From Allohahella sp002354735 (lineage in GTDB: Bacteria; Pseudomonadota; Gammaproteobacteria; Pseudomonadales; Oleiphilaceae): 64,000 nt of DNA. The notes below the pieces were generated by a model. That model had not been told where the DNA came from. It ran no database searches and saw only the letters and a list, made by a program, of their open reading frames with translations. The stretch lies in NCBI RefSeq assembly GCF_047946665.1, contig NZ_CP172312.1, forward strand, positions 4,216,001 through 4,280,000, written 5' to 3'. This document shows, one piece after another, positions 54,476 to 63,704 of the stretch. The translations under genes were made by a program, and so were the position numbers. Every line of letters begins with the position of its first letter. Positions within the stretch are counted from its first letter, which is position 1.

Positions 54476-56770
54476 TCATAAAGATGGATTGATACTTGTG
54501 CGGCCTCCCGGAGATTGCATCAAGGCCCTCTCGAACTCGGCGGCTGGCATGGGGGAGCCATAAAGAAACCCCTGGTAGGCCTGGCAGCCAATGCCAGCCA
54601 GGATGTCCTGATGCGCTCGTGTTTCTACGCCTTCAGCAATTACCTTGTAGCCAAGATTGTCTGCGAGAGCGATGATGGCCCGGCTCAGGCTGACGTCGCT
54701 GTGCGCATCAGCCAGTTCATGCACAAGTAGTCTGTCGATCTTGAGTTGTTCAATTGGCAGTTGCTTGAGGTGGGCTGGCGCTGAATAACCTGCGCCATAA
54801 TGATCCAGCGCGAACTGAATGCCGCGGCTTTCAAGCGCTATCATTTTGCGGCGAATGGCTGGTATCTCTGCCTCATGCATGGGCTCGGAAATTTCGAGTT
54901 TCAGCCGCCGGGCATTGGCCCCGGTCGAATCCAGGGCGGTGTTGACGATATCTTCAAAATTCGGATCAGAGATCTGTGAAGGGCTGATATTGATGGACAA
55001 GGTGAGATGGGCAAGGTGTGGTTGATCAGCCCACAGTGCCAGCTGAGTACAGGCGCTCTGCAGCACCCACTGCCCCAAGGGCAGGATGAGATGGCTCTTC
55101 TCCGCGAGAGGCAGAAAGCTGGCCGGGAGTACGATGCCCATCTCGGGATGTTGCCAGCGCAACAGTGCCTCGGCGCCTGTCGGGCGATCGTCAGCATCCA
55201 CCTGTACCTGGTAGAAAAGTGTGAAATTCTGCTGCTGCAGTGCCTCTCGCAGTTGCTGTTCCATTTCGGAGCGAGCCTTCACCGCTGCATCCATGGCTGG
55301 GTCGAAGAATACGGTCCGGTTGCCGCCCGCGGCTTTGGCCTGGTACATCGCAAGATCGGCCTGCTTGAGTAGTTCTTCCAGCGGTTTCTCTTCGTCAAAG
55401 AACAACACCGCACCGGTGCTAGGGCTGGAGCAATACGATACTTCTCCGAACTCACCCAGTTCATAAGGCTTATTCAGCTGGCAGCGTATCTTCTCGCTCA
55501 TCATTTCTGTAAACGCGGCCGCAGAGGCGGGATCCTCACCGAGGTTTTCCAGCACGACAACGAATTCGTCACCACCCCACCTGGAAACAGTATCGCTGTC
55601 TCGCACACAGCTCTTGATCCGATCTGCCGCCTTCTGTAGCAACATGTCGCCGGTGTGATGCCCGGCCGTGTCATTCAGCTTCTTGAACTGGTCAAGGTCG
55701 ATGAACAATAGCGCGCCGTGACTATTCAGACGCCTGTTGGCCACGCGGGCATGCTCCAGCCGATCGTGCAGCAGGCGGCGGTTCGGCAATTGCGTGAGCG
55801 TGTCGTAGAAGGCAAAACTGTTGATCTGCTGCTCGTGTGCTTTGCGAGCGGATATATCACGCAGCATGCAGATATATTGGTGGTGGTGCCCCCGCCTGTA
55901 CTCGGAAACGACTAGCTCGGTATCCAGTGACTGACCAGCACGGGTCTGCGCGCAGACCTCGCGTCGAAACCCGATGTTGCGGCCGATCCAATGCTCAGCC
56001 TCTTTACCTGCAGGTGTGGTATCAGTAGACGGCGTGTTTGGCAGGAGCAGACCGATGCTCTTGCCTATCAGCTCGTCCCGTCTGAAGCCGAACATCTGAA
56101 TGGCCGCACGATTTGCCGAGTCGATCCTGCCGTCCGGCTCGATTATGAGGATGCCATCGACAATGTGATCGAGCACAGCCTGTACCCGCGCACTCTGAAC
56201 CCCACCGCCCTGGGCACTGACACGACTCGTCACAGGCGCTCGTCTGTCTATCGGTGAGCGGGGTACTTTGATTCGTACCAGGTTGCTGGTCGCTCTGATT
56301 TCATTCTCGACGCTGGCCGCGAAATCTCGCAGTGCAGTCCGCTCTTCAGGCTTGAGTGTGCGTGGATTCGGGTCAAAGATGCAGAAGGTCCCAAGCTTGA
56401 AACCCGAGGCGGTCTGAACCGGTTTCGCGGCATAGAAACGAATATATGGGGGGCCAGTAACAAGCGGATTATCCTTGAAGCGCTCATCCTGCAGGGTATC
56501 CGGAATTTCAAAGATTTCGTCGTCGAGGATAGCGTGCCCGCAGAGTGATATATCGCGGCTCGTTTCGCAGACATTCGCGCCCTCTTTGGACTTGAACCAC
56601 TGACGCTGTTCATCCAGCAGAGAGATGAGTACGGTTTCCACCTGGAACAGTTGCCTGGCCAGCCTGGTCAGGCGGTCAAATCGCTCTTCTGCGGGAGAGT
56701 CCAGGAGACCGGAGGCTCGAAGTGCAGCTAATCGCTGCAGTTCATTTTCAGGCCTAACGGGGGCTTTCAT
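54476..56770 (-). CDS. GAF-PAS-GGDEF-EAL c-di-GMP protein, tandem paralogue
   Basis: This protein has about 764 residues from the ATG at 56770 (GGAG 8 nt upstream; a longer start adds 18 residues). The order matches its neighbour: GAF (about 20-170), PAS (about 195-320), GGDEF at 399-403, EAL at 534-536. Long identical stretches such as ENELQRLAALRASGLLDSP show tandem duplication. The EAL core has ALDHYGAGYSAPAHL, again lacking the usual DDFGTG aspartates. No ribosome-level coupling exists between the two; 136 nt separate them. Confidence 0.9.
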   Translation of the reverse strand: MKAPVRPENELQRLAALRASGLLDSPAEERFDRLTRLARQLFQVETVLISLLDEQRQWFKSKEGANVCETSRDISLCGHAILDDEIFEIPDTLQDERFKDNPLVTGPPYIRFYAAKPVQTASGFKLGTFCIFDPNPRTLKPEERTALRDFAASVENEIRATSNLVRIKVPRSPIDRRAPVTSRVSAQGGGVQSARVQAVLDHIVDGILIIEPDGRIDSANRAAIQMFGFRRDELIGKSIGLLLPNTPSTDTTPAGKEAEHWIGRNIGFRREVCAQTRAGQSLDTELVVSEYRRGHHHQYICMLRDISARKAHEQQINSFAFYDTLTQLPNRRLLHDRLEHARVANRRLNSHGALLFIDLDQFKKLNDTAGHHTGDMLLQKAADRIKSCVRDSDTVSRWGGDEFVVVLENLGEDPASAAAFTEMMSEKIRCQLNKPYELGEFGEVSYCSSPSTGAVLFFDEEKPLEELLKQADLAMYQAKAAGGNRTVFFDPAMDAAVKARSEMEQQLREALQQQNFTLFYQVQVDADDRPTGAEALLRWQHPEMGIVLPASFLPLAEKSHLILPLGQWVLQSACTQLALWADQPHLAHLTLSINISPSQISDPNFEDIVNTALDSTGANARRLKLEISEPMHEAEIPAIRRKMIALESRGIQFALDHYGAGYSAPAHLKQLPIEQLKIDRLLVHELADAHSDVSLSRAIIALADNLGYKVIAEGVETRAHQDILAGIGCQAYQGFLYGSPMPAAEFERALMQSPGGRTSINPSL

Positions 56771-57022
56771 CTGTGGCACTCCAACCTGGCTTGGGTGGTG
56801 GAGGCAAGCATGATCGCACTCCACAGCTATCCCTGGACCGACCCCTGAGGGCCGGGCTGCGACCGAAAGCGCACTGATCGATATTAAATATTAAACCATC
56901 CATAGATTGCGGGCCAGTCAATGAAAGCGGAGCTGGCAGCGAGTTCAAAGGCATAAAGTCGATCCGGAATCCTCGTACGTACCGCAGAAAACCGCACATC
57001 AAAACGGAAAAGGAGAGTGGAC

Positions 57023-57874
57023 ATGGCACTACAGCAGAAGGAATTACATGAAGACGGACTCCCTGGACACGAGAGCCATCTCGAGCCGAAACCAGAGTGG
57101 GAGCCACGCTACCGTGGCTCTGACAGGCTCAAGGGGAAAGTGGCGATCATAACGGGCGCTGACAGCGGCATTGGCCGGGCAGTAGCAGCGCTGTATGCGA
57201 GGGAAGGCGCTGATCTGGCTATCGTGTACCTGAAGGAAACCGACGATGCCAAGAAAACAGCCGCTATTGTCGAGCAGGAGGGTCGCCAGGCCTTGACGCT
57301 CGAAGGGGACCTGGGCGATCCGGAGTTCTGTAAAACCGTAGCCAGCAAGACCATGGAGAAGTTCGGCAAGATTGATATCCTGGTCAATAACGCTGGCGAA
57401 CAGCATCCGGACAAGAAAATAGAAAGCATTTCCGAGCAACAGCTCAGGAGAACATTCCAGACCAATATCTTTTCGATGTTCTTCCTGACGCAGGCGGTTC
57501 GGCCACACCTGAAAAAGGGCGCGGCCATCGTCAACTGTACCTCGGTAACCATGTACAAGGGGAGCCCGGAACTACTCGACTATTCGGCGACCAAGGGTGC
57601 GATAACCGCATTTACCAGGTCGCTGTCGGAAAACCTCATCGGTGAGGGCATTCGTGTCAATGCTGTGGCGCCGGGACCGATATGGACGCCGCTGAATCCT
57701 TGTGGAGGTGCCAGCGAAGAGAAACTGGAACACTTTGGCGAAGGCACGCCAATAGGCAGGCCTGGTCAACCGAATGAGGTGGCGCCGAGCTTCCTGTTCC
57801 TGGCCTGTGAGGACTCCAGTTACATGTCTGGACAGGTCATGCACCCGAATGGGGGCGTCGTGGTAGGCAGCTGA
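57023..57874 (+). CDS. SDR-family oxidoreductase (YghA-like)
   Basis: This protein has 283 residues from the ATG at 57023, which follows AGGAG at 8 nt. The N-terminal extension (GHESHLEPKPEWEPRYRGSD) is typical of the YghA/general-stress branch. The cofactor motif is TGADSGIGRAVA, the NAG motif is LVNNAGEQHPDKKIES, the catalytic Ser-Tyr-Lys is in CTSVTMYKGSPELLDYSATKGAI, and PGPIWTPL is also present. Substrate is unknown. It is convergent with two ferritin-like genes. Such SDRs are often part of general stress sets. Confidence 0.9.
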   Translation: MALQQKELHEDGLPGHESHLEPKPEWEPRYRGSDRLKGKVAIITGADSGIGRAVAALYAREGADLAIVYLKETDDAKKTAAIVEQEGRQALTLEGDLGDPEFCKTVASKTMEKFGKIDILVNNAGEQHPDKKIESISEQQLRRTFQTNIFSMFFLTQAVRPHLKKGAAIVNCTSVTMYKGSPELLDYSATKGAITAFTRSLSENLIGEGIRVNAVAPGPIWTPLNPCGGASEEKLEHFGEGTPIGRPGQPNEVAPSFLFLACEDSSYMSGQVMHPNGGVVVGS

Positions 57875-57880
57875 GTGCAG

Positions 57881-57905
57881 GGCCGGGGACTTCGCTCTCC
57901 CGGCC
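57881..57905. terminator. Hairpin between the SDR and ferritin-like genes
   Basis: GGCCGGG and CCCGGCC form a 7-bp GC stem with an 11-nt loop, followed by TTCT. It sits in the 53-bp convergent gap and could serve both genes. Confidence 0.65.
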
Positions 57906-57927
57906 TTCTGGGGCACAAAGGCGCAGC

Positions 57928-58683
57928 TCAGTGCGCCATGCTGGCCCCTTTCTTGGCCTGAGTGCGGATAGCTTCTTCGTACCAGCCCTTCACTCTGGTG
58001 AGATGGCTCTCCTCCTGCTTCATCGCCTGATTGAACTGAGCGGTCATCTCATCGAGTCCGAGATCCTCAGTCAGCTTTATGAGGACTTCCCACGCGGCGT
58101 TGTCAGCAGACTCTATGATCACGAGCATCTGCAGGCACTGTGAAATAGTCGTGCGAGGATCGTTCAGAACCTGCTGCACACCCATTGCCGCAACAGCGCT
58201 GATATCCGCATCCGGTGTCATGGCCGTAGGATCCGCCCCCATGCTTTCAATTGCACTTTTCAGCATCTGGAAGTGCGCGAACTCTTCATCACGAATTTCG
58301 CGAAGCTCATCCATGGGTACTCGAACGCCCTGTTCCTTCAGCTTGGCCTCGCACTTGAGAATGAAGCTTTCATAAAAGCGAACGCCGGTGCGTTCAAATG
58401 CCAGGCGCTCGCCGAGCTTGTTGATAAGCATTTCAGGATTGTTGCCCTTCAGTTTGTCCATCATGGACTTGAACGCGCCCTTGATGCTCCCTGGCAGAGG
58501 TACGGAACCAACCGCATCAGCTTCCTGAATATACGCACGCTTGATCTGCTCAAATGAATGACCGCCTTCATGCTTGTTATCGATGCTGGTGTACTTGTCA
58601 GCACCTTCGATCATTCTCTTGCTGTCTATGGGCGACATGTCGATGCCTGTAAGGTTCGTGCCCATCTTTGTTGATTTCTCCAT
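57928..58683 (-). CDS. Ferritin-like domain protein
   Basis: This protein has about 251 residues from the ATG at 58683 (AAGGAG 7 nt upstream). Ligand-like motifs are LAFERTGVRFYESFILKCEA, REIRDEEFAHFQMLKSAIES, MLVIIESADNAAWEVLIKL and NQAMKQEESHLTRVKGWYEE. The four E / ExxH motifs form a possible diiron site of a rubrerythrin or ferritin-like bundle. It lies 31 nt downstream of a second ferritin-like gene. It may handle iron or oxidative stress, or desiccation; the family role is not known. Confidence 0.8.
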   Translation of the reverse strand: MEKSTKMGTNLTGIDMSPIDSKRMIEGADKYTSIDNKHEGGHSFEQIKRAYIQEADAVGSVPLPGSIKGAFKSMMDKLKGNNPEMLINKLGERLAFERTGVRFYESFILKCEAKLKEQGVRVPMDELREIRDEEFAHFQMLKSAIESMGADPTAMTPDADISAVAAMGVQQVLNDPRTTISQCLQMLVIIESADNAAWEVLIKLTEDLGLDEMTAQFNQAMKQEESHLTRVKGWYEEAIRTQAKKGASMAH

Positions 58684-58714
58684 TACGATCTCCTTGTTCA
58701 GAGGTGCAGCGGTA

Positions 58715-59923
58715 TCAGGCGAGCTGCTCACGCTTGTTGGCGCTGGGTTTCGCGGCATCTTTGGCGGTTTTTCCGGCCAGTTCGGTACCAGGTTGCCACT
58801 TGTAACCGGCCGACACGGCTTCAGACGGCGAGCCTTCCGAGTTGATATGCTTGCGGTAGGCCTGTGTGGCCTCGGTTTCCTTCATCCGATCGACAAAGTC
58901 GACGCCCGCCTTGCTCATCTCCAGCTCTTTCTCGAGCGTGGTTCGAACGAAGTCGCGCTGACTTTCATAGGCGATAGGGTCAGGCAGGATTTCAGGTAGT
59001 ATTTCCGCTGGATCGCGACGCTCGTGTTTCTTGAAAAGCTCGGTCACGACATTCAGATGCCCGAGTTCATAATCGAGGAAGCGCTCCCAGATGGCCTTGA
59101 TGCGTGGGTTGGTTTCAGCTTCCATACAGCTGTAGTAGTTGTAAGCTTCATTGGCTTCATAAAGCATCCACTTCTCCAACCAGGTTTCGTTGGGGTCGAT
59201 GATCGAGCCATATTGAGTAACGTGCTGCTCTTCGATAGAGGCTATTTCGGCGTACAGTTGACGCGCTACAGGATCAGCAAAGGTAGGCCCAATATTCATA
59301 TAGTAATCACGGGTCTGATATTCGCCGGACATGATGGTCAACGCATTCATTTTGCTGACTGGCTTGGCAGTCTCACGGTTGTAATGATCGCAGAGATCAT
59401 CGGTCGGATGACGGTGCTCGATGATCGTCGGCCGGCCGGGGACGACATCGGTGTAGCACTGCAGAATGTTGTTCGCGTCCTTGCCTTCGACACGGTCGAG
59501 CAAGGCGGAGTAGCGATACATGTGATCGAAATCCTCAAGCAAACCGAAACGATAAACCTGTGCCAGATATGGGTCGGGTTCCTGCTGGGCAATGGCAGCG
59601 GTGACTTCGATCGCGACCTGCTCATACCCGATGGTGGTCTCTATCGGTGAGTGGTCGCCGGACAGCAGCCAGTTGATCATGGTCTGCTGATGGTGCTCTA
59701 CGCGCCTGATCTGAGCGAGTGGCGAACGAAGCTCACCATTCAGCTGTGCACACATATGTTGAAAACGGTTGGCCTGCTGCTCAATGCCATTCATGAGAAT
59801 GACGCGGACGCGGGTGAAGGCGTCATTATCGAGCTTGCTGATCGGCTTCTGGACCAGCTCCTTCCACGTAAATTTCTGCCGGTCGAGCGGCGTACCCTTG
59901 TTATCGAATAATCTGACGGACAT
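58715..59923 (-). CDS. Uncharacterised protein with ferritin-like diiron motifs
   Basis: This protein has about 402 residues from the ATG at 59923 (AAGGAGG 5-7 nt upstream). I do not recognise the family. Motifs resembling diiron ligands occur twice: GLLEDFDHMYRYSALLDR near residue 145 and, near 235-305, EIASIEEQHVTQYGSI, EANEAYNYYSC and DYELGHLNVVTELFKKHE. It may therefore be a double ferritin-like bundle. The C-terminus is Lys/Ala-rich. It forms an operon with the smaller ferritin-like gene. Confidence 0.7.
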   Translation of the reverse strand: MSVRLFDNKGTPLDRQKFTWKELVQKPISKLDNDAFTRVRVILMNGIEQQANRFQHMCAQLNGELRSPLAQIRRVEHHQQTMINWLLSGDHSPIETTIGYEQVAIEVTAAIAQQEPDPYLAQVYRFGLLEDFDHMYRYSALLDRVEGKDANNILQCYTDVVPGRPTIIEHRHPTDDLCDHYNRETAKPVSKMNALTIMSGEYQTRDYYMNIGPTFADPVARQLYAEIASIEEQHVTQYGSIIDPNETWLEKWMLYEANEAYNYYSCMEAETNPRIKAIWERFLDYELGHLNVVTELFKKHERRDPAEILPEILPDPIAYESQRDFVRTTLEKELEMSKAGVDFVDRMKETEATQAYRKHINSEGSPSEAVSAGYKWQPGTELAGKTAKDAAKPSANKREQLA

Positions 59924-60226
59924 GGCGTCCTCCTTGAGAATTGCAGTTGTCGTCATGACTGACGGTCCTCAAGGGGAGCAAGCTTCGTGCCTTCCGACCT
60001 TGCTCTGATTTCATGAGCCGAGAGCCTGTTCGAGGCGCCGGGGGAGACATTCGAGGGGCTGCTTTTGTAAGCGCGCTGTAAGACTTACACCGCTATAAAA
60101 GCAAAGCAATAATCTACTTTAAAGCTTTCCTCTCGGGCTGGGACAAACGACGTCTCACTCGCAAGGTATTGTACTGACAGGACGATTTCGCCCATCATCA
60201 GGGGAACTTGAGAACCAGAGACGTTT
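59924..60226. other. Intergenic region between divergent genes
   Basis: This 303-bp stretch separates the ferritin-like operon from a divergent hydrolase gene. It holds a palindrome TGTAAG-A-CTTACA at 60077-60089 next to an A/T-rich segment (TATAAAAG), which could be an operator or promoter. I see no open frame of note in it. Confidence 0.5.
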
Positions 60227-61162
60227 ATGATGAAGCGCATATCTGCACTCGTGCTGCTACAACTTCTGGTGGCTTGCACGGTCGTATCACCGCTGAGCGA
60301 CGAACTCACAGTATCGTCGGAAGTGCCGCTCGAGCCGGCCAGGCTGGTGGCGTTTACCACCAGTGATGGGTTCGAACTGGCTTATCGCGCGTATGTACCG
60401 GAGGCGAAGCCCGCGGCTGCACTGCTGTTTTATCACGGCGGCGTATATGGCGGTGCCGACTATCAGACGCTCGGGCATCGGCTGCAACAGATGGGTGTTG
60501 CCACTTATATGCCCGATATCCTCGGGGATGGACATGGCGAGTCCGAAGGCGGAGACGCGCCTGAGCCGGAGCGAGTCCTGAGGAACGCCAAAGCTTTCGT
60601 CGCCTTTGTCCGGACGCAGCACCCTGACACAGCAATCGCAGTTGGTGGGCATTCATCTGGTGTCGGACTGATGCTCAACGTGCTCGACACTATGCCGAAA
60701 CCGTTACCACTTGACGGGATTGTCATGATAGCCCCTGACTTTGGCCATCCTGCGGATAGCAAGAACGAACCTAATCCAACACCAGTGGTTGATCCTGATT
60801 TCCGCAGCTTTCCGTCTGATGGGGTGAGCGATGACTGGTTTGAAGATGAGCCGGCGGTTGGCTTCAACTACCCGGACATCGTTCGCGGGGGTGATCCCAA
60901 GCTCTTTGAAGGCAAGGCTTCAGCCATGTGGAAGACCGTAACTCCGGAAGAGCCGAGGAAGGCGCTGGCCGACATCGATGTGCCGATTGGTATCTGGCTT
61001 GGGGAGGGTGATGTCGAATTCGATACGGCAAAAGTCGTGCAGTTCGTATTGGATGCAAACCCCAATGCAAAACTGACGGTTGTGGAGGGCGTAGGCGACC
61101 TGACGAGTATGGCCGAGACGGGGCAGACGGTCGGAAACTGGTTAACTGCCCTCAAGCCATAG
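60227..61162 (+). CDS. Alpha/beta hydrolase lipoprotein
   Basis: This 311-residue protein has a signal peptide with lipobox LLVAC at residues 12-16. The oxyanion motif is FYHGGVYGGADY, the nucleophile elbow is GGHSSG, and the candidate acid is in WLGEGDVEFD. The usual catalytic His would be expected in VVEGVGDLTSMAE, but only VGDL is present, so the triad His is missing or elsewhere. It likely acts on an ester in the periplasm; substrate unknown. It is convergent with the downstream gene, with only 3 bp between them. Confidence 0.8.
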   Translation: MMKRISALVLLQLLVACTVVSPLSDELTVSSEVPLEPARLVAFTTSDGFELAYRAYVPEAKPAAALLFYHGGVYGGADYQTLGHRLQQMGVATYMPDILGDGHGESEGGDAPEPERVLRNAKAFVAFVRTQHPDTAIAVGGHSSGVGLMLNVLDTMPKPLPLDGIVMIAPDFGHPADSKNEPNPTPVVDPDFRSFPSDGVSDDWFEDEPAVGFNYPDIVRGGDPKLFEGKASAMWKTVTPEEPRKALADIDVPIGIWLGEGDVEFDTAKVVQFVLDANPNAKLTVVEGVGDLTSMAETGQTVGNWLTALKP

Positions 61163-61165
61163 CGA

Positions 61166-62566
61166 TCATTCGATCTCGCTGATTTGACGGCAGCGATTGA
61201 TTCGCAACTGATAGTCCAGCGTCAGGAAGGTCAAGGCAAACCGTTCTGCCTGCACCGGGTTGCCCTCGGGGAGGAAGCGCACCGTCCGCCAGGGCGTTAG
61301 ATTGAACACTCTGTTGAGCAGACTTTCCGAGCGACCGTGGCGGTATAGCCGCTGTGCCGCATCAAACACATTGACGGCACTTGGATCGCTCAAGTTGAAA
61401 TGGGCGCTGGCGTGGCGAATTTCTCTGGGCAATCTTGATGGTGAGCGCAACAAGGTTCGCAGTTCCTCGGGACTGCCGTTGTTCAGGCAGGCGCTGAGCG
61501 AAGAATGCAGCGTATTCAGAGCCGGAAACAGGACGGTACAGCCATGCGTGCCTGCCGTGACGAAGAGGCGGCGCGCGATGTCGGGTAGCAGCCATTTAAA
61601 CTCAATGAAGCGGTCGATTTCCAGATCGCTGATGACAGTGCCAAGTCGTGGGGCGAGCAGCTTTCGTGCGGTCTCTCTGATGGCCTGAGACTGCGTTGCC
61701 GATATCGCCTTTCGAAAGCGTCTCCGCAGCAGCTTATGGTACATCGGACGGGAAGCCGAATTGCTGGCGTCAACCGGTGCGCCGAGGTCACAGCAGATCA
61801 CCCGCCCGCTGTGCTGCCTGAACTGATGGCGATATGACAGCTCCCAACTCATATCCGAGGGCGAACCGAGCGCTCGGCTGTATCGGGGTGTGGCGAGGAA
61901 GGCTTCTGACGTCCCAAAGGCCGTCGCTGGTTCATCCAGCTTTAGCGTGAGGGGGAACTGGCGGCGAACCTCGAGGCCGGCCGCCAAGGCCGGAACAGCC
62001 TGTGTCTCGAACTCCAGGCGGACCTCTTGGGCTTGTTGCCGAATCCGGACGGTCTGACCGGCCTCAAGACGGAATATGCCCTGGAATAGCGTTTCGCTGC
62101 CCGGCAGAAGACCAGTAGTCAGGAAATGATTGAGATGACCGGCATGCAAGGTCGTGTCGGGTGTCAACGTGGCGAGGAAGTGCAGCGATGTTGAAAACAG
62201 AATGGCGTGGTTCACCCGGCGGTAGTAGAGCGGGGCTACGCCCGCCTGGTCACAACTGAGCAGTATGTCACCCTGGTCGGTGATACAGGCCATGGCGAAG
62301 CTGCCGTAGCGTGGTGCGGCTATTGCCTGCCCTTGCGCTTGCTCCTGTTTGACTGGCTCGCGGACCCCGTCAGGGTCAGCCATCACCCCGGTCCAGGCAC
62401 AGCCGCTGGCATCTGCGGTCGCACCATCGTGCAGGCTATCAATGCGCTGGGCCGCGCCGGCAGGATGTTGATGCGCAGTCAATGCCCGTGCCAGTTCACA
62501 GGTGTAAAGATGCTCGATGTAATGCATCAGCATGGATGGCTGGTTTTTCGGGCAAACCACGCCCAT
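61166..62566 (-). CDS. Degenerate asparagine-synthetase-like protein
   Basis: This protein has about 466 residues from the ATG at 62566 (GGAG close by); an earlier GTG at 62644 inside the upstream gene is possible. Residues 100-190 match the late part of a class II glutaminase domain as in asparagine synthetase: LLSCDQAGVAPLYYRRVNHA, LFSTSLHFLATLTPD and LLPGSETLFQGIFRLEAGQT. There is no N-terminal MCGI cysteine and no SGGLDS pyrophosphatase motif in the C-terminal half, so ordinary synthetase chemistry is unlikely. It follows a hydrolase gene by about 20 nt, and they probably act in one pathway. Confidence 0.65.
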   Translation of the reverse strand: MGVVCPKNQPSMLMHYIEHLYTCELARALTAHQHPAGAAQRIDSLHDGATADASGCAWTGVMADPDGVREPVKQEQAQGQAIAAPRYGSFAMACITDQGDILLSCDQAGVAPLYYRRVNHAILFSTSLHFLATLTPDTTLHAGHLNHFLTTGLLPGSETLFQGIFRLEAGQTVRIRQQAQEVRLEFETQAVPALAAGLEVRRQFPLTLKLDEPATAFGTSEAFLATPRYSRALGSPSDMSWELSYRHQFRQHSGRVICCDLGAPVDASNSASRPMYHKLLRRRFRKAISATQSQAIRETARKLLAPRLGTVISDLEIDRFIEFKWLLPDIARRLFVTAGTHGCTVLFPALNTLHSSLSACLNNGSPEELRTLLRSPSRLPREIRHASAHFNLSDPSAVNVFDAAQRLYRHGRSESLLNRVFNLTPWRTVRFLPEGNPVQAERFALTFLTLDYQLRINRCRQISEIE

Positions 62567-62586
62567 GATCTCCACCGCGCCCCGTC

Positions 62587-63549
62587 TCACGATGCTACCT
62601 TTTCGAACGCTACCTTCTGAACTTTCAATAGCGCATTGAGCCACAGGGTAATTTCCAGCGACGCCGTTTTTACTATCCCGAGATGATCTACGCCGGGAAC
62701 CAGGATCGTGCGATTCTGGGGGTGAAAAGGAATATGCCAGCGCTGGGCAGCTTCGATGCTGAGCGGAGAGGTGACTTCGTCGTCACGACCTATCGTGATA
62801 AAGAGTGGCTTTGTAAGGGTGCCCAGGATGTCGTTATAGTTAAGGGCCTTGAGCGACTCCATCATTCTGAAACTGTATCGCTGCACTCTATTATCCAGCT
62901 GCGATAACAGAGGATCGGCCGGGAAGTACCCTGTCTTGAGATGCCCCAGCATCGGCATGACCTGGCATAGCAGTGCACGCACCAGCGAAACCTTGAACAT
63001 ATGTCGATGGAACGGGGCTGGTGCAGGATCATATGCGGTCTTGCGACGCCAGTGCTTAAGGCGGAACAGGAAGCGATTGAGACCGATATCGGTACGCGCG
63101 GTCTCTATATTGCCGGGCAGCACCGGCGACATGAGAACCAGTCCCCGCAGCGCTTGATCGCTATATTTGTCGACGTAGCGAAGCGCAACGGTAGCACCGG
63201 CTGAGTGTCCGGAGAGAATGACGGGGGTGTGAGGATGCTTATGTCGAATGACCTGAATGATATCAGCCACATCATCTTCAAGCTGGCCGATATAATTCAC
63301 CATGCCCCGCCCACCCTGCGAGTTGCCGTTTCCACGGAAATCCAGGAGGTAGGTAGTGAAACCATGACTGGCCAGCTGGCTGCCGTAGGGCTCGTATAGA
63401 CTGCTGTTATAGGAGCCGCCATGCAGGTGCAGGACCACGGCATGTTCGGCCGCCGACTCAAAGTGGCGCAGCGCGAGCCGACATCCATCTCGTGCGAAGA
63501 CATCGAGCGCCTGATATTCAGCGAGTGTGTGCATCCCTGTACTTTCCAT
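62587..63549 (-). CDS. Alpha/beta hydrolase, serine aminopeptidase type
   Basis: This cytosolic protein has about 320 residues; the start may be the TTG at 63558 or ATG at 63549 or 63534. Motifs are HLHGGSYNSSLYEPYG, FRGNGNSQGG, the nucleophile elbow SGHSAGATVAL, acid in TIGRDDEVTSP and His in PGVDHLGIV, so the full triad is present. It resembles lysophospholipase/monoacylglycerol-lipase proteins. It sits upstream of the degenerate asparagine-synthetase-like gene on the same strand. Confidence 0.85.
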   Translation of the reverse strand: MESTGMHTLAEYQALDVFARDGCRLALRHFESAAEHAVVLHLHGGSYNSSLYEPYGSQLASHGFTTYLLDFRGNGNSQGGRGMVNYIGQLEDDVADIIQVIRHKHPHTPVILSGHSAGATVALRYVDKYSDQALRGLVLMSPVLPGNIETARTDIGLNRFLFRLKHWRRKTAYDPAPAPFHRHMFKVSLVRALLCQVMPMLGHLKTGYFPADPLLSQLDNRVQRYSFRMMESLKALNYNDILGTLTKPLFITIGRDDEVTSPLSIEAAQRWHIPFHPQNRTILVPGVDHLGIVKTASLEITLWLNALLKVQKVAFEKVAS

Positions 63550-63704
63550 TTGCGTCAATGCTGCCGCTCTGTTCCTGAAGGAGCAGGAATCCGGGGTCAG
63601 CTTTATAAGTATCTGTTATACGTGAAGTGTACAGGAGCGGGTGGGGGCGAAATGTGACCTGCTGCGAAAACCGGTCATGGTAGCCGCAGTGAGTATTGGC
63701 AGTT

